Source of the DNA: UBA9926 sp018645765
Lineage (GTDB): Bacteria; Pseudomonadota; Gammaproteobacteria; Pseudomonadales; Azotimanducaceae
Reading direction: 5' to 3'
Length of the DNA: 64,000 nt
NCBI GenBank assembly: GCA_949372755.1
Contig: CASIBO010000001.1
Coordinates: 248,001 to 312,000 of the forward strand
Below, in pieces: positions 35,457 through 44,557 of this stretch. How positions within the stretch are numbered: position 1 is the first letter of the stretch; each line of letters starts with the position of its first letter. Below the pieces are notes generated by a model that saw only the letters and a program-made list of their open reading frames with translations, was not told the origin of the DNA and did no database searches. A program made the position numbers and the translations under genes.

Positions 35457-36143
35457 TTAACGGTTTAGTGACGGTTTTTCGGCCCCGGTCTTGCGAGGAC
35501 CGTCGCGGCTATAAGCAATACCCTCTGCGGCCAAAACGGCTTGGACTGCTGGCCGCTGCTCCATTCGTGCTCGATGGGCGAGGACCCGCTTCAGTCCCCG
35601 CGTATCCACCCGGTCCATCTCCAACCAACGGGCAAAGGTATAAAGGTAAGCATCTGCAATCGAGAAGTCTTTTCCCAAAACCCAAGGCCCGCTTTGCAAC
35701 GTTTGCTCAATCAATTCAAATGCCGACAACATATTGTCAGCCACTTGCGCTTTCATATCTTGCAGTGCGCTTTCAGTTTTAGCCCAGCGACCCCCTCGCG
35801 GGCCGTGAGCATGCGCCACGTGCACGGTCGCAGACAAGAAGCAGTTGAATTCTCGCATCTTTGCGAGCTTAGCTGCGTCGTTAACCGGCGCGAGTTGGCC
35901 CTCGGGCGCAAGCGCGGCGACATACTCGAGAATCGCCGGGTTTTCCGTGAGCGGACCAAACGGCGTGATTACCAACGGAATACGTCCCTTCGGATTCAAC
36001 GCCAAGAAGTCGGGTGAGCGCTGCTCACCGGCACCCAATGCTACCGATCTCAGATCGAACGGGATCTGTGCTTCTTGGAGTGCAATGTGGCTAGCTATTG
36101 AGCAAGCCCCCGGCGCATAATATAAGATCAGCGACACGGTCAT
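35457..36143 (-). CDS. Glutathione S-transferase
   Basis: The 228-aa protein has an N-terminal thioredoxin-like GSH domain (LILYYAPGACSIASHIALQEA, with the beta-class type Cys/Ser positions; NPKGRIPLVIT with the cis-Pro; LTENPAILEYVA) and an all-helical C-terminal domain containing DFSIADAYLYTFARW, the N-capping motif. It conjugates or reduces electrophiles with glutathione. AGGAG 9 nt before ATG 36143 supports the start. It is the first gene of the GST-VOC pair that precedes the LLM, nitronate monooxygenase and MDR genes. Confidence 0.92.
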   Translation of the reverse strand: MTVSLILYYAPGACSIASHIALQEAQIPFDLRSVALGAGEQRSPDFLALNPKGRIPLVITPFGPLTENPAILEYVAALAPEGQLAPVNDAAKLAKMREFNCFLSATVHVAHAHGPRGGRWAKTESALQDMKAQVADNMLSAFELIEQTLQSGPWVLGKDFSIADAYLYTFARWLEMDRVDTRGLKRVLAHRARMEQRPAVQAVLAAEGIAYSRDGPRKTGAEKPSLNR

Positions 36144-36359
36144 TCTTTTGGACTCCTGGCTTCGATTAAGGCCTGAAGTCTATCATCATCGCCTGGCCTG
36201 AAAAGATTGTAGGCTTGCTCAACATTCAGTTGCGCGCGCGATAGTGCGAAGAATTAATCGCGAAAAGCGCCTTGCGACCCAGCAAGCCTTTGCATCAGAA
36301 TCATTTTTTTGGGTCTTACCTGAGAGCACCCCTTTGACACAGTGTGAACCGAAATCGCC

Positions 36360-37430
36360 ATGACACCGCCTGCTAACGACCCCTTTCCGGAAGTCATTTT
36401 AGGCAACGCCAATCGGCGCTTTTCCGGCGTCACCTCGACTATGCTGCAGGTGCTCGCACACCAACAAGACCAAGCATCCTTGGTGGTGCTCGGCGCCTGG
36501 CACTTACCGAGCGCGACGCCGCGAGTGCGATTTTTCACGTTGTTGCGGCAGCTTCGCAGCCAGCAGGCTAAAGGGCGGATCGTTGTGTTCCACGCGCGAC
36601 GAAACAACGAAATGATTCAGGGCCTGATCCTGCGATTCCTTGCCCGCTGCACGGTGCGACTCCTATTCACCTCAACGGCCCAGCGGCACCACACTCGGTT
36701 TACTCGCTGGCTCATGAAGCAGATGGACAGTGTGATCTCAACCTGTAAAGCCGCCGCGGACTATCTGGAAACGTCGCCAGAAAAACTGATTCCACATGGT
36801 ATTGACACTGAGCGGTATCAGCCTGCACTCGAGCCAGTTGCCTTGCCGGCAGACCTTCTCACCCCAGCCCAGCACTATATTGGGATTTTTGGGCGGGTTC
36901 GGGTCCAAAAAGGCGTTGATGTCTTGGTGAACGCGGCACTGCCCCTGCTTGCGTGTCACAGGGATTGGGCTCTCATCATCGTTGGCGAGATCAAGCCCGC
37001 CGAGCAACCCTTCGTCAATGGCCTCAAGCAACAAGCCGAGCGCGCCGGCGTGCTGGATCGCGTCGTGTTTACCGGCCCGCGACCCTTCGAGGAATTGCCG
37101 AGACTTTTTGCCTGTATGTCGATTGTTACCGCCCTCAGCCGCAACGAAGGCTTCGGCTTAACCGTTCTCGAAGCCATGAGCAGCGCGAGAGCTGTGATTG
37201 CGAGTCGCGCCGGCGCCTGGCCAGATATTCTGACCCCCGAAGAAGACGGCTTACTCGTTGATATCGGCGACGTACCAAGCACAGAGGCCGCACTGAAGCG
37301 TCTGATAACGGATGGCGATCTCCGGTCCCGCTTAGCCGCCAATGCTCGGCAAACGGTCCTTGATCGATATGCGGTTGAAACCGAGGCCCAAACCTTACTA
37401 GACCATTACCGGGCACTGGCTCAAGCATGA
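36360..37430 (+). CDS. Family 4 glycosyltransferase, LpsB/LpcC-like
   Basis: The 356-aa protein is a GT-B enzyme. ANRRFSGVTSTMLQVL, VFHARRNNEMIQGL, LLFTSTAQRHHTRFTRWLMK and IPHGIDTERYQP match the rhizobial LpsB/LpcC group of LPS core mannosyl- or glucosyltransferases. IGIFGRVRVQKGVDVLV and the C-terminal donor-site EGFGLTVLEAMSSARAVIAS complete the retaining GT4 pattern. It probably adds a core sugar next to Kdo in LPS, on the cytoplasmic side. It ends 10 bp before the converging GT2 gene, and a GT4 gene lies beyond. Confidence 0.9.
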   Translation: MTPPANDPFPEVILGNANRRFSGVTSTMLQVLAHQQDQASLVVLGAWHLPSATPRVRFFTLLRQLRSQQAKGRIVVFHARRNNEMIQGLILRFLARCTVRLLFTSTAQRHHTRFTRWLMKQMDSVISTCKAAADYLETSPEKLIPHGIDTERYQPALEPVALPADLLTPAQHYIGIFGRVRVQKGVDVLVNAALPLLACHRDWALIIVGEIKPAEQPFVNGLKQQAERAGVLDRVVFTGPRPFEELPRLFACMSIVTALSRNEGFGLTVLEAMSSARAVIASRAGAWPDILTPEEDGLLVDIGDVPSTEAALKRLITDGDLRSRLAANARQTVLDRYAVETEAQTLLDHYRALAQA

Positions 37431-37440
37431 GCTACACGCA

Positions 37441-38256
37441 TCAGGTTAGCTGATCAATTCCAGCTGGGGTTACAACAATTTTATGACGACGCACGCCCTG
37501 CCGAATCCCTTGATTATGAGCCCAACCTTCCGGTGACTCATAGCTCCTAGGATGATCCAAATGCACGGTAATGGCGCTATACCGAATTTGCTTGGTCTTG
37601 GTGCCGGCGTTAACGAGACGCTCGCCAAACTCTCGATCTAAGCCGCCATACTGAAGGCGCTCATCAAAGCCATTGACCAACAAAGCATCGGTCTTCCAAC
37701 AAGAGGCGTTATGACCATTCCAGGTTGCCTTTGTTGGTGTTAATCGATTCAAGATCTTTGATGCCAATCCTTTCGCTCTCAATTTTAGAAATTTGAGAGA
37801 CATCGGCATTCCTTGGGCCTTAAGCCAGGCCGGATCAAAGCACCGCTGCGCAACCACATCCTCCTGCGTGATGGCCCGACTGGCAGGCAAAGCCAACTTT
37901 AAATAGCCACCACTCAAAAAAAATCCTGGCCGAGCGGCGGCCCGATGCTGGCTTACGAAATCCTTGCGCGGCACGCAGTCTCCATCCGTCAGAATCAAAT
38001 ACTCCCCAGTCGCTGCTAAGATGGCCCGGTTCAAGATTTGACACTTTTGAAAACCGTGATCTTCATGCCAGACATGACGCACATTTTTCTGACCTTGGGC
38101 GCGCGCAGCATGAATCACAGCGCTGGTCTCAGGCCCAGAGCCATCATCAGCCACGATCACTTCAAAATTCGAATCGGTTTGATTGGCAAAACCCCACAAC
38201 ACTTTCTCAAGCCATTTCGGGGCGTTATAGGTTGTAAAAATAACGCTTATTTTCAC
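37441..38256 (-). CDS. Family 2 glycosyltransferase
   Basis: This GT-A enzyme shows ISVIFTTYNAPKWLEKVL, VIVADDGSGPETSAV, the DxD-like LTDGDCVPRKDFV and a C-terminal galactosyltransferase-like motif (NGFDERLQYGGLDREFGERL). Such two-part GT2 proteins act in LPS core or O-antigen synthesis. The frame is open to 38307, but a GTG at 38256 with AGGA 6-8 nt upstream gives the usual MKISVIF-like start and is preferred (271 aa). It converges on the LpsB-like gene with 10 bp between stops. Confidence 0.88.
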   Translation of the reverse strand: MKISVIFTTYNAPKWLEKVLWGFANQTDSNFEVIVADDGSGPETSAVIHAARAQGQKNVRHVWHEDHGFQKCQILNRAILAATGEYLILTDGDCVPRKDFVSQHRAAARPGFFLSGGYLKLALPASRAITQEDVVAQRCFDPAWLKAQGMPMSLKFLKLRAKGLASKILNRLTPTKATWNGHNASCWKTDALLVNGFDERLQYGGLDREFGERLVNAGTKTKQIRYSAITVHLDHPRSYESPEGWAHNQGIRQGVRRHKIVVTPAGIDQLT

Positions 38257-38541
38257 CTGTCGTCCTAAGGACTTTATCGAGTTCACATTATGGCGGATCT
38301 TACCCATAAAAAAAGGACAGAAGCGGAATGTTTCGCCAAGGCGATCGCATCAGCCCCCTATTGAGCTTCGCCTTGATCACAGTATGATCTGGTCTATAAC
38401 AATTATGTTTGATCTTTGCGACATGTTGAAACCGCAACTCGGCAGCCCTGCAGGCGCCAATTCAAAAGTCATCGCTAGACGATGTGACCCGTTACGCACC
38501 CTCGCAGTCGACGGTAAACGAATGCGTTGCCGAGGCGCACC

Positions 38542-39723
38542 ATGACGTCGAAGCCAACTATCGGGCTTGTGATTGATCCTTGGGATTTTCCATTCAATGG
38601 CACGGTGGTCTCGACTCGGCGATTTGTGGCCGCCCTGTCTAATCAATTCAACTTCAAAATTCTAAAAACGGGCAATGCCCCAGACCAGACTGCGAACCAC
38701 GAAATCCATTTCCCCAAGTTATCGATTCCAGGCGCCAATCGGATTATTGACCAGATGCAAGCCCCACTGGCGCGACCCAACCGTCGATTGCTCGAGCGCG
38801 TTGTCGCTGATTGTGACCTGATCCATGTGCAATACCCATTTCTTTTAGCACACCAAGCCATCAGGGCCGCCCGATTGCTCGACAAACCCGTTATCAGCTC
38901 GTTTCATGTTCAACCTGAAAATATCCAACGCAACCTCAGACTTAACCAAGCCTTCGTGACCCGCGGTCTCTATCGATTGTTTGTGAGTCTGTTTTATCAA
39001 GCCTCGGATCAGGTCATCGCACCCTCTGAATTTGCCAAAAGGCTCTTAAGACAACACGGCGTGTCTCAGCCAATCGATGTACTCTCCAACGGCATCACCG
39101 CCAATTTTTTTGCACGCAGCAGCCGTCAGACCCGAACCGATCAATTCCAAATATTAAGCGTTGGCCGCCTCGCGCAAGAGAAGCAACAATCGCTGCTACT
39201 CAAGGCCGCTGCTCAATCACAGTATCGAGCCAAAATCCACGTAACACTCGCAGGCACCGGCCCCGCTAGCGCGCACCTCAAGCGACTCGCTGTAACCCTG
39301 GGCGTAAGCGCGACGATCGGTCGCGTGACAGACGAGCAACTCCAGGACCTGTATCGAACAGCGGACGTCTTTGTGCAGTGTAGTCGGGTTGAATTAGAAG
39401 GCATGAGCGCACTCGAAGCCATGGCAGCCGGCTGCCCAACCCTACTCAATCGAACTGATACGAGCGCCTTATCCGAGCTCATCCAAGACCCAATGGGCGC
39501 CTTTACCGATGAGGCGCCAAACATGCTCACCCAAAAACTAGATGCGTTGTTATCGAATCCTGGCGACCGGCAATTTCTCGCAGACCAAAATCGAACGTTT
39601 GCATTGACCCGGCGCCATGAGGCATCCGCTACACAGTTGGGCAATCTCTATCACCGTGTGCTCGGCGACAAGTCGAGCTCCAAACCGCAGCAACCCATGA
39701 CCGACGTGGGTCATGCCTCATGA
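38542..39723 (+). CDS. Family 4 glycosyltransferase
   Basis: The 393-aa GT-B protein opens with TIGLVIDPWDFPFNGTVVST, has DLIHVQYPFLLAHQAIRAAR, VIAPSEFAKRLLRQHGV, ILSVGRLAQEKQ and a donor-site region VQCSRVELEGMSALEAMAAGCP, in which the ExxxxxxxE motif is present. It resembles membrane-lipid mannosyl- or glucosyltransferases of the PimB type. ATG 38542 follows GAGG by 7 nt; a TTG lies 15 nt upstream. It overlaps the next gene by ATGA, so it is probably translated together with the RND exporter, and the two may make and move the same glycolipid. Confidence 0.87.
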   Translation: MTSKPTIGLVIDPWDFPFNGTVVSTRRFVAALSNQFNFKILKTGNAPDQTANHEIHFPKLSIPGANRIIDQMQAPLARPNRRLLERVVADCDLIHVQYPFLLAHQAIRAARLLDKPVISSFHVQPENIQRNLRLNQAFVTRGLYRLFVSLFYQASDQVIAPSEFAKRLLRQHGVSQPIDVLSNGITANFFARSSRQTRTDQFQILSVGRLAQEKQQSLLLKAAAQSQYRAKIHVTLAGTGPASAHLKRLAVTLGVSATIGRVTDEQLQDLYRTADVFVQCSRVELEGMSALEAMAAGCPTLLNRTDTSALSELIQDPMGAFTDEAPNMLTQKLDALLSNPGDRQFLADQNRTFALTRRHEASATQLGNLYHRVLGDKSSSKPQQPMTDVGHAS

Positions 39724-42248
39724 GGATTGGCCTCGCCCCCTTAATCAGGGGCGCGTTAACCCATGCGAAAATGCTCTTGTTGGTATGCGTTGCGCTCGGT
39801 ATCGGCGGCGCCGCCACCTTTTTATCGGAAGGCCGACTGAACTCTGATCTTGGGCAACTCATTCAACCCAAGGGCGATCAGAAGTGGTATCAAAGCAACC
39901 AAGCCTTTCAGGCCGCCTTTCCCACCTATCAACAAACGGCCCTAGTGGTGGTGCGCGGCAGGGACGCCTTTGCGGTGGAGACTGCAACCCAATTACTGAA
40001 AGACGCATTTGACACCCGCGGCGGGTTTGACCAAGTGTTTGCGCCTACCGTCGAGCCGTTTATCAAAGCCCACAGGCTGTATTTTCTTGAACCCGCAGAC
40101 CTGGACAAATGGTTGCAAGGCACTGAATTCAATTTCGGTGTACTGCAGCGCCTAAGTGAGCAGCCAACCCTTGCCGCGACGCTCCTCATCATTGCCGATA
40201 TGCTGGGGGTTCAGAGCGGGCAGCCCCTACCCATTACCTTGCAACATGCTATTGACGGCCTGCTGGCAGGCCAGCCAACGGCGCAGGCTTTTTATCCGCT
40301 TGTATCCCCAGAACAAACCGATTTTTTTAACCTCATTATCGTAAATGGCAGGCAGAGCCTTGATGAACCGCTACCGAACGAGCAGATTGTCAGGTCGCTG
40401 CGCTCGATTATTGACCAACAAGCCTTGCCCGAATCAATTGAGATTGAATTAACGGGCGAGGTCGTCTTGGCACATGAGGAAATCAGCGCCGCACTGAGCG
40501 GCATCGAAATTGCCGGGGTCGCATCGGTTCTGATTTTGGGCGTTATTTTGTTCGTCGGTATCGGCGACGTCAGAATTATCTCGGCGATTTTTTTAGTGCT
40601 GCTCACCGGGGTTGGCTTAACTCTCGGGTATGCAACCCTTACCATCGGCAGCTTCAACACGCTGTCGATGCTTTTTGTGGTGATGTTTTTTGGGCTTGGC
40701 GTTGATTTTGCGGCCCATCTTGCCCTGCGCCTTCAAGCCGATCAGGCTACCAATGCCGACACCATGATCGCTGCAATCCAAGACATGGCACCAGCACTCG
40801 CCCTCTGCACCGTGACATCCGCCATTGCCTTTTTGTCCTTCACGCCGACAGCGTACACAGGCATGGCCGAATTGGGCGTTATCTCGGCAGGCGGCATGGT
40901 CATTGCCCTACTGTTGACGCTAGGGATGATTCCGGCTTTTTTAACCCTGTGGCCACCCTTGAAAAGGCCGCCTCTATTAACCTTTTTATCTGTCAAGTGG
41001 CTACCCAAGTATCAAATGCCTTTAACCCTTATCCTTCTGGCCGCTATGCCCGGCGCACTGTATCTGGCGAGTCAGTTGGAATTTAATTACAGCGTACTCA
41101 GTATGCGCGATGCTGACTCCCCGGGTATGAAAGCCCTAACCCGGTTACAGGAGAAGGGGCAACAGACGGACTATAGCGTTGTCTTGCTTGCAGACACGGC
41201 GCAAGAAGCCAGTCGACTCAAAACGCGACTGGCCGCACTCGAATCCGTTGCCAGCGTCCAAACCCCAGCTGATGTCATCCCCTCAGCGCAAATCGATAAA
41301 CACCACCGGATCATGACGGTTGCCGAGCTCTATCGTGATTTGTGGACGCCAGCCGAGATTGATGAGCAGCCGCTCGCGCTCGCGACCGCCCGCGAATATC
41401 TGCAAGACCAGATCCCAAGTTTAAAAGGTCAAAGCCTTCAAATCGCTCAGCAGATCGCAGCCTTCGCCAAGACCCTCGAGTCCGACCCGGCAAAACTCGC
41501 TCTATTTGATGCAGCCCTTGCCCAACAATTAAGTCGATCAAAGCAAGATCTGCGAAGTCTCCTTGAAGCGGCGCCGTTTACCTATAGCGCGCTACCAAAG
41601 GCGCTGCAACAAAGACTCATCAGCCCGCAAGGGCAACACCTGATTTCTGTACAACCTCGCCTCGCGCTCACCGACAAAGCCCGCACGGACCAATTTATCA
41701 ACGACATTCGCACCGTCGCGCCGATGATCGCTGGGCGCAGTGCAGTTGAGTGGGGCATTGGCGAGGTTGTGGTGAACGCCTTTCAAGAAGCCATCTTCCT
41801 CACGCTAGTTGGAGTCATCATTTGCTTGGCACTGTATTTTCGAAATGTTTTAACGGCGTGCCTTGTATTGGTGCCCATTGCTTTCACCTTGATCCTAACC
41901 TTTGCTGCGAGCAGTTTTTTATCCTTAAACCTCAACATGGCGAACATCCTAGTCGTGCCCCTCATCATTGGGCTGGGGGTTGATTCGGGTGTTCACGTGA
42001 CCCATCGATTCTTCAAGGGCGGCGCATTAAAATATCAACAGGCAACTCGTCGCGCCGTCCTGATCAGCGGCTTGACAACCCTCGGCACTTTTTTATCACT
42101 GATTTTAAGCCCGCATCAGGGCGCAGCCTCGATCGGACTCTTGCTGACCATTGCGATTGCCTGGCTATTGCTACTAAGCTTATTTTTATTACCTAGCCTT
42201 TTATCCTTTTTCAGTCAACGCGGTTTCCTACCAGGCCGGGCTGTCTAA
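39720..42248 (+). CDS. RND/MMPL-family lipid exporter, HpnN-like
   Basis: The 842-aa inner-membrane protein has the duplicated MMPL layout: one N-terminal membrane helix, a large periplasmic loop (~45-250), a six-helix bundle (~260-420), a second loop (~440-690) and a second bundle to the end. GVGLTLGYATLTIGSFN, FFGLGVDFAAHLALRL and LIIGLGVDSGVHVTHRF carry the conserved GxxxD of the proton relay in TM4 and TM10. The general form is like HpnN, which moves hopanoids to the outer membrane, but no hopanoid gene is in the window. It is coupled by ATGA to the GT4 gene. Confidence 0.83.
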   Translation: MRIGLAPLIRGALTHAKMLLLVCVALGIGGAATFLSEGRLNSDLGQLIQPKGDQKWYQSNQAFQAAFPTYQQTALVVVRGRDAFAVETATQLLKDAFDTRGGFDQVFAPTVEPFIKAHRLYFLEPADLDKWLQGTEFNFGVLQRLSEQPTLAATLLIIADMLGVQSGQPLPITLQHAIDGLLAGQPTAQAFYPLVSPEQTDFFNLIIVNGRQSLDEPLPNEQIVRSLRSIIDQQALPESIEIELTGEVVLAHEEISAALSGIEIAGVASVLILGVILFVGIGDVRIISAIFLVLLTGVGLTLGYATLTIGSFNTLSMLFVVMFFGLGVDFAAHLALRLQADQATNADTMIAAIQDMAPALALCTVTSAIAFLSFTPTAYTGMAELGVISAGGMVIALLLTLGMIPAFLTLWPPLKRPPLLTFLSVKWLPKYQMPLTLILLAAMPGALYLASQLEFNYSVLSMRDADSPGMKALTRLQEKGQQTDYSVVLLADTAQEASRLKTRLAALESVASVQTPADVIPSAQIDKHHRIMTVAELYRDLWTPAEIDEQPLALATAREYLQDQIPSLKGQSLQIAQQIAAFAKTLESDPAKLALFDAALAQQLSRSKQDLRSLLEAAPFTYSALPKALQQRLISPQGQHLISVQPRLALTDKARTDQFINDIRTVAPMIAGRSAVEWGIGEVVVNAFQEAIFLTLVGVIICLALYFRNVLTACLVLVPIAFTLILTFAASSFLSLNLNMANILVVPLIIGLGVDSGVHVTHRFFKGGALKYQQATRRAVLISGLTTLGTFLSLILSPHQGAASIGLLLTIAIAWLLLLSLFLLPSLLSFFSQRGFLPGRAV

Positions 42249-42302
42249 AGCCGTGGTAATCAGGAATAATCCGACTACGCGAAACTTTTAAAGAGAACCA
42301 CC

Positions 42303-43226
42303 ATGCCGGTTGCCTTGTCCGCCATGATTGTAGGCCTTGCCGGATTGCTGATTTGGTTTGGGAACCCAGCTGTCGCCTTTTTAATCGGCGCGGCGATCGC
42401 GGTCTCGGGCGGCGCAAAGGATTTGACCGACACCCGCACAATCGGCCGATACAGTTTGCAAACTGGGATCGTTTTATTGGGTTTGGGGATCCAGGGCGAG
42501 CAACTCCTGCGCATCTCCAGTGATTACACATGGGTTGTCGCCGGCTATGTGCTGTGTGTTGCGGCCCTGGGACTTCTGGGCTATCGACTGTTGAACCTGC
42601 CCAAGCGTCAGGGCCTGCTGGTGACCGCTGGCAGCGCGATCTGCGGCGGCACCGCAGTCGTGACCCTGTCACCCATCATTAACGCCAAGCCGATGGAAAC
42701 CGGCGCAGTTTTAGGCCTCATCTTCACAATGAATGCGGTCGCTTTACTGACCTTTCCGGCGATTGGTCAGTTCTTAGATCTCAGTCAGGCCCAATTCGGA
42801 ATCTGGTCAGCGCTGGCTATTCATGACACAGCCAGTGTGGTGGCAACCGCACAGCTCTACGGAGACGAGGCGGCCCAAATTGCAACGACCCTCAAACTCG
42901 GTCGAACCCTCTGGTTAATCCCGACAGCGCTGCTGCTCAGCGTTCTCTATCGCCGCAAGGGTCGCGGCATTGGGCTACCGCCTTTCGTATTGCTATTTGT
43001 CATTGCCAGTATGATGGGCTCACTGATCAGTCTGCCGCCGCTCGTACTGGTCAGTGCCGCCTGGCTCTCAAAGGCACTATTGGTTTTGGCGTTATTTCTC
43101 ATCGGTCTAGAAATCTCGGTCGCAACCCTGCGAAGCATCCAGCCGAGGCTATTCGTCTTCGCAACCGGATTGTGGTGCTTGGTCGCGCCAAGCGCCCTAT
43201 TTTTAGTGATCACTCTCGTACCTTAG
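42303..43226 (+). CDS. YeiH-family putative transporter
   Basis: The 307-aa protein has about nine hydrophobic helices and the hallmarks of the YeiH/UPF0324 family: LQTGIVLLGLGIQ, SAICGGTAVVTLSPII and ALAIHDTASVVATAQLYGDEA. The family is often called a sulfate or sulfonate-type exporter on weak evidence; the real substrate is uncertain. The gene begins 54 bp after the RND exporter in the same direction. The N-terminus is shorter than in E. coli YeiH (349 aa), so an N-terminal helix pair may be missing. Confidence 0.87.
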   Translation: MPVALSAMIVGLAGLLIWFGNPAVAFLIGAAIAVSGGAKDLTDTRTIGRYSLQTGIVLLGLGIQGEQLLRISSDYTWVVAGYVLCVAALGLLGYRLLNLPKRQGLLVTAGSAICGGTAVVTLSPIINAKPMETGAVLGLIFTMNAVALLTFPAIGQFLDLSQAQFGIWSALAIHDTASVVATAQLYGDEAAQIATTLKLGRTLWLIPTALLLSVLYRRKGRGIGLPPFVLLFVIASMMGSLISLPPLVLVSAAWLSKALLVLALFLIGLEISVATLRSIQPRLFVFATGLWCLVAPSALFLVITLVP

Positions 43227-43328
43227 GACCCTAAAATCTAACAATCCGTGATCATTATCGTCCTTGGCGCTAAGCATAGGCAAAATCGGTATTTCTCTGC
43301 TTGCCGCGCCTTATCTAATATCTGGTTC

Positions 43329-43427
43329 ATGAAATTCAAATCACCCCTGTTTGATACTCAAGCCCTCATCGCTCTGACGGTGTTCTTGGCGTATTTAGCC
43401 TTTGGCATCCAAGCTTTAATCTCATAA
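43329..43427 (+). CDS. Possible 32-aa single-pass membrane peptide
   Basis: A short frame encodes MKFKSPLFDTQALIALTVFL followed by AYLAFGIQALIS. It has two basic residues at the N-terminus and one strong hydrophobic helix of about 20 residues, which is the usual shape of a bacterial small membrane protein. No clear Shine-Dalgarno is visible, so translation is doubtful. It sits in a 308-bp gap between the YeiH-like carrier and the LLM gene, in the same orientation. No homologue is recognised. Confidence 0.35.
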   Translation: MKFKSPLFDTQALIALTVFLAYLAFGIQALIS

Positions 43428-43534
43428 CGCGTTGAGATTTCCGAGCGATCAAAGCGATGCCCCAGCCTTCGCGCAGCTTGCGAGCGTTAGAAAATCTGTG
43501 CGACTATCTACGTCCTTGCTCAGGCAAATCAGCT

Positions 43535-44557
43535 ATGAAAATTCTCACTGGCGTCCCCGCCGAGCGTCTCAATGACATTCCCAGCCTAGCCCAAGCGGCA
43601 GAACATAACGGGTTTTCAGGCTTATCAACTCAAGAAAACCGTCACAACCCGTTTTTACCGCTGGCCATCGCGGCGGTGCACAGCCAGCAGCTTGAGCTGC
43701 GAACCAATGTCGCAATCGCGTTCGCACGCAGCCCAATGGTGGCAGCCGGACTCGCGTGGGATTTGCAATCCGCCACAGCCGGCCGGTTTGTCTTGGGTCT
43801 AGGTAGCCAAGTGAAGGGGCATAACCAGAGACGCTTCAGCGTCCCCTGGTCCCCGCCCGCGCCTCGACTGCGGGAATATGTCGAAGCAATCCAAGCGATT
43901 TGGGATTGCTGGCGGGATGGCACTCCGCTTCAATATGAGGGTAAGCACTACCAGTTCAGTCTGATGACGCCCAATTTCACGCCCGAGCCACTGACCAGTG
44001 CGTTACCCAAATTACACATAGCAGCCGTTGGGCCCGCTATGATGAACGTTGCGGCAAGCGCCTGTGATGGCGTCATGCTGCATGCCTTCTGTACACCAAA
44101 GTATTTGACGGAATCCATCCTACCTGGCATCCACCAAAGCCTCGCCGCTCGAGGCTATGCCCGCGCGCAATTTGAGATCTCCGGTGGTGGTTTTGTGGTT
44201 ACGGGCGCCAACCAAGCCGCCCTAGACAGACAGTTCGAGTGGGTTCGAGCGCGAATCGGGTTTTATGGCTCAACCCCCTCTTATTGGCCCGTCCTCGCAA
44301 GTCATGGCTTGCAAGACTTGGGTGAGGAGCTTAACGCTTTGTCTAAAGCAGGTCGATGGGATGACATGACTCGGCGGATCCCAGATGACCTCGTTCATGA
44401 ATTCGCAGCCGTTGCGCCCTATGACCGCCTCAAATCGGCCATTGAAGCGCACTTTGGTGGACTGGTTGATTGCATCAGCTTGCCGGCCGATACCCCACCT
44501 GAGCTCGTTCGGGATTTGAAGCGCATTCCCTGCTTATACCAACCGAGTCCGGCATGA
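43535..44557 (+). CDS. LLM-class flavin-dependent oxidoreductase, second copy
   Basis: The 340-aa protein is a paralogue of the LLM oxidoreductase at 33678-34694: SLAQAAEHNGFSGLSTQENRHNPFLPLA, TNVAIAFARSPMVAAGLAWDLQ, GRFVLGLGSQVKGHNQRRFSVPW and RARIGFYGSTPSYWPVLASHG correspond segment by segment. A F420- or FMN-dependent redox reaction is expected. ATG 43535 (MKILTGVPA) aligns with the paralogue's start and is preferred over 43457. The stop overlaps the gpsA start as ATGA, an unusual partnership with a phospholipid gene. Confidence 0.87.
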   Translation: MKILTGVPAERLNDIPSLAQAAEHNGFSGLSTQENRHNPFLPLAIAAVHSQQLELRTNVAIAFARSPMVAAGLAWDLQSATAGRFVLGLGSQVKGHNQRRFSVPWSPPAPRLREYVEAIQAIWDCWRDGTPLQYEGKHYQFSLMTPNFTPEPLTSALPKLHIAAVGPAMMNVAASACDGVMLHAFCTPKYLTESILPGIHQSLAARGYARAQFEISGGGFVVTGANQAALDRQFEWVRARIGFYGSTPSYWPVLASHGLQDLGEELNALSKAGRWDDMTRRIPDDLVHEFAAVAPYDRLKSAIEAHFGGLVDCISLPADTPPELVRDLKRIPCLYQPSPA

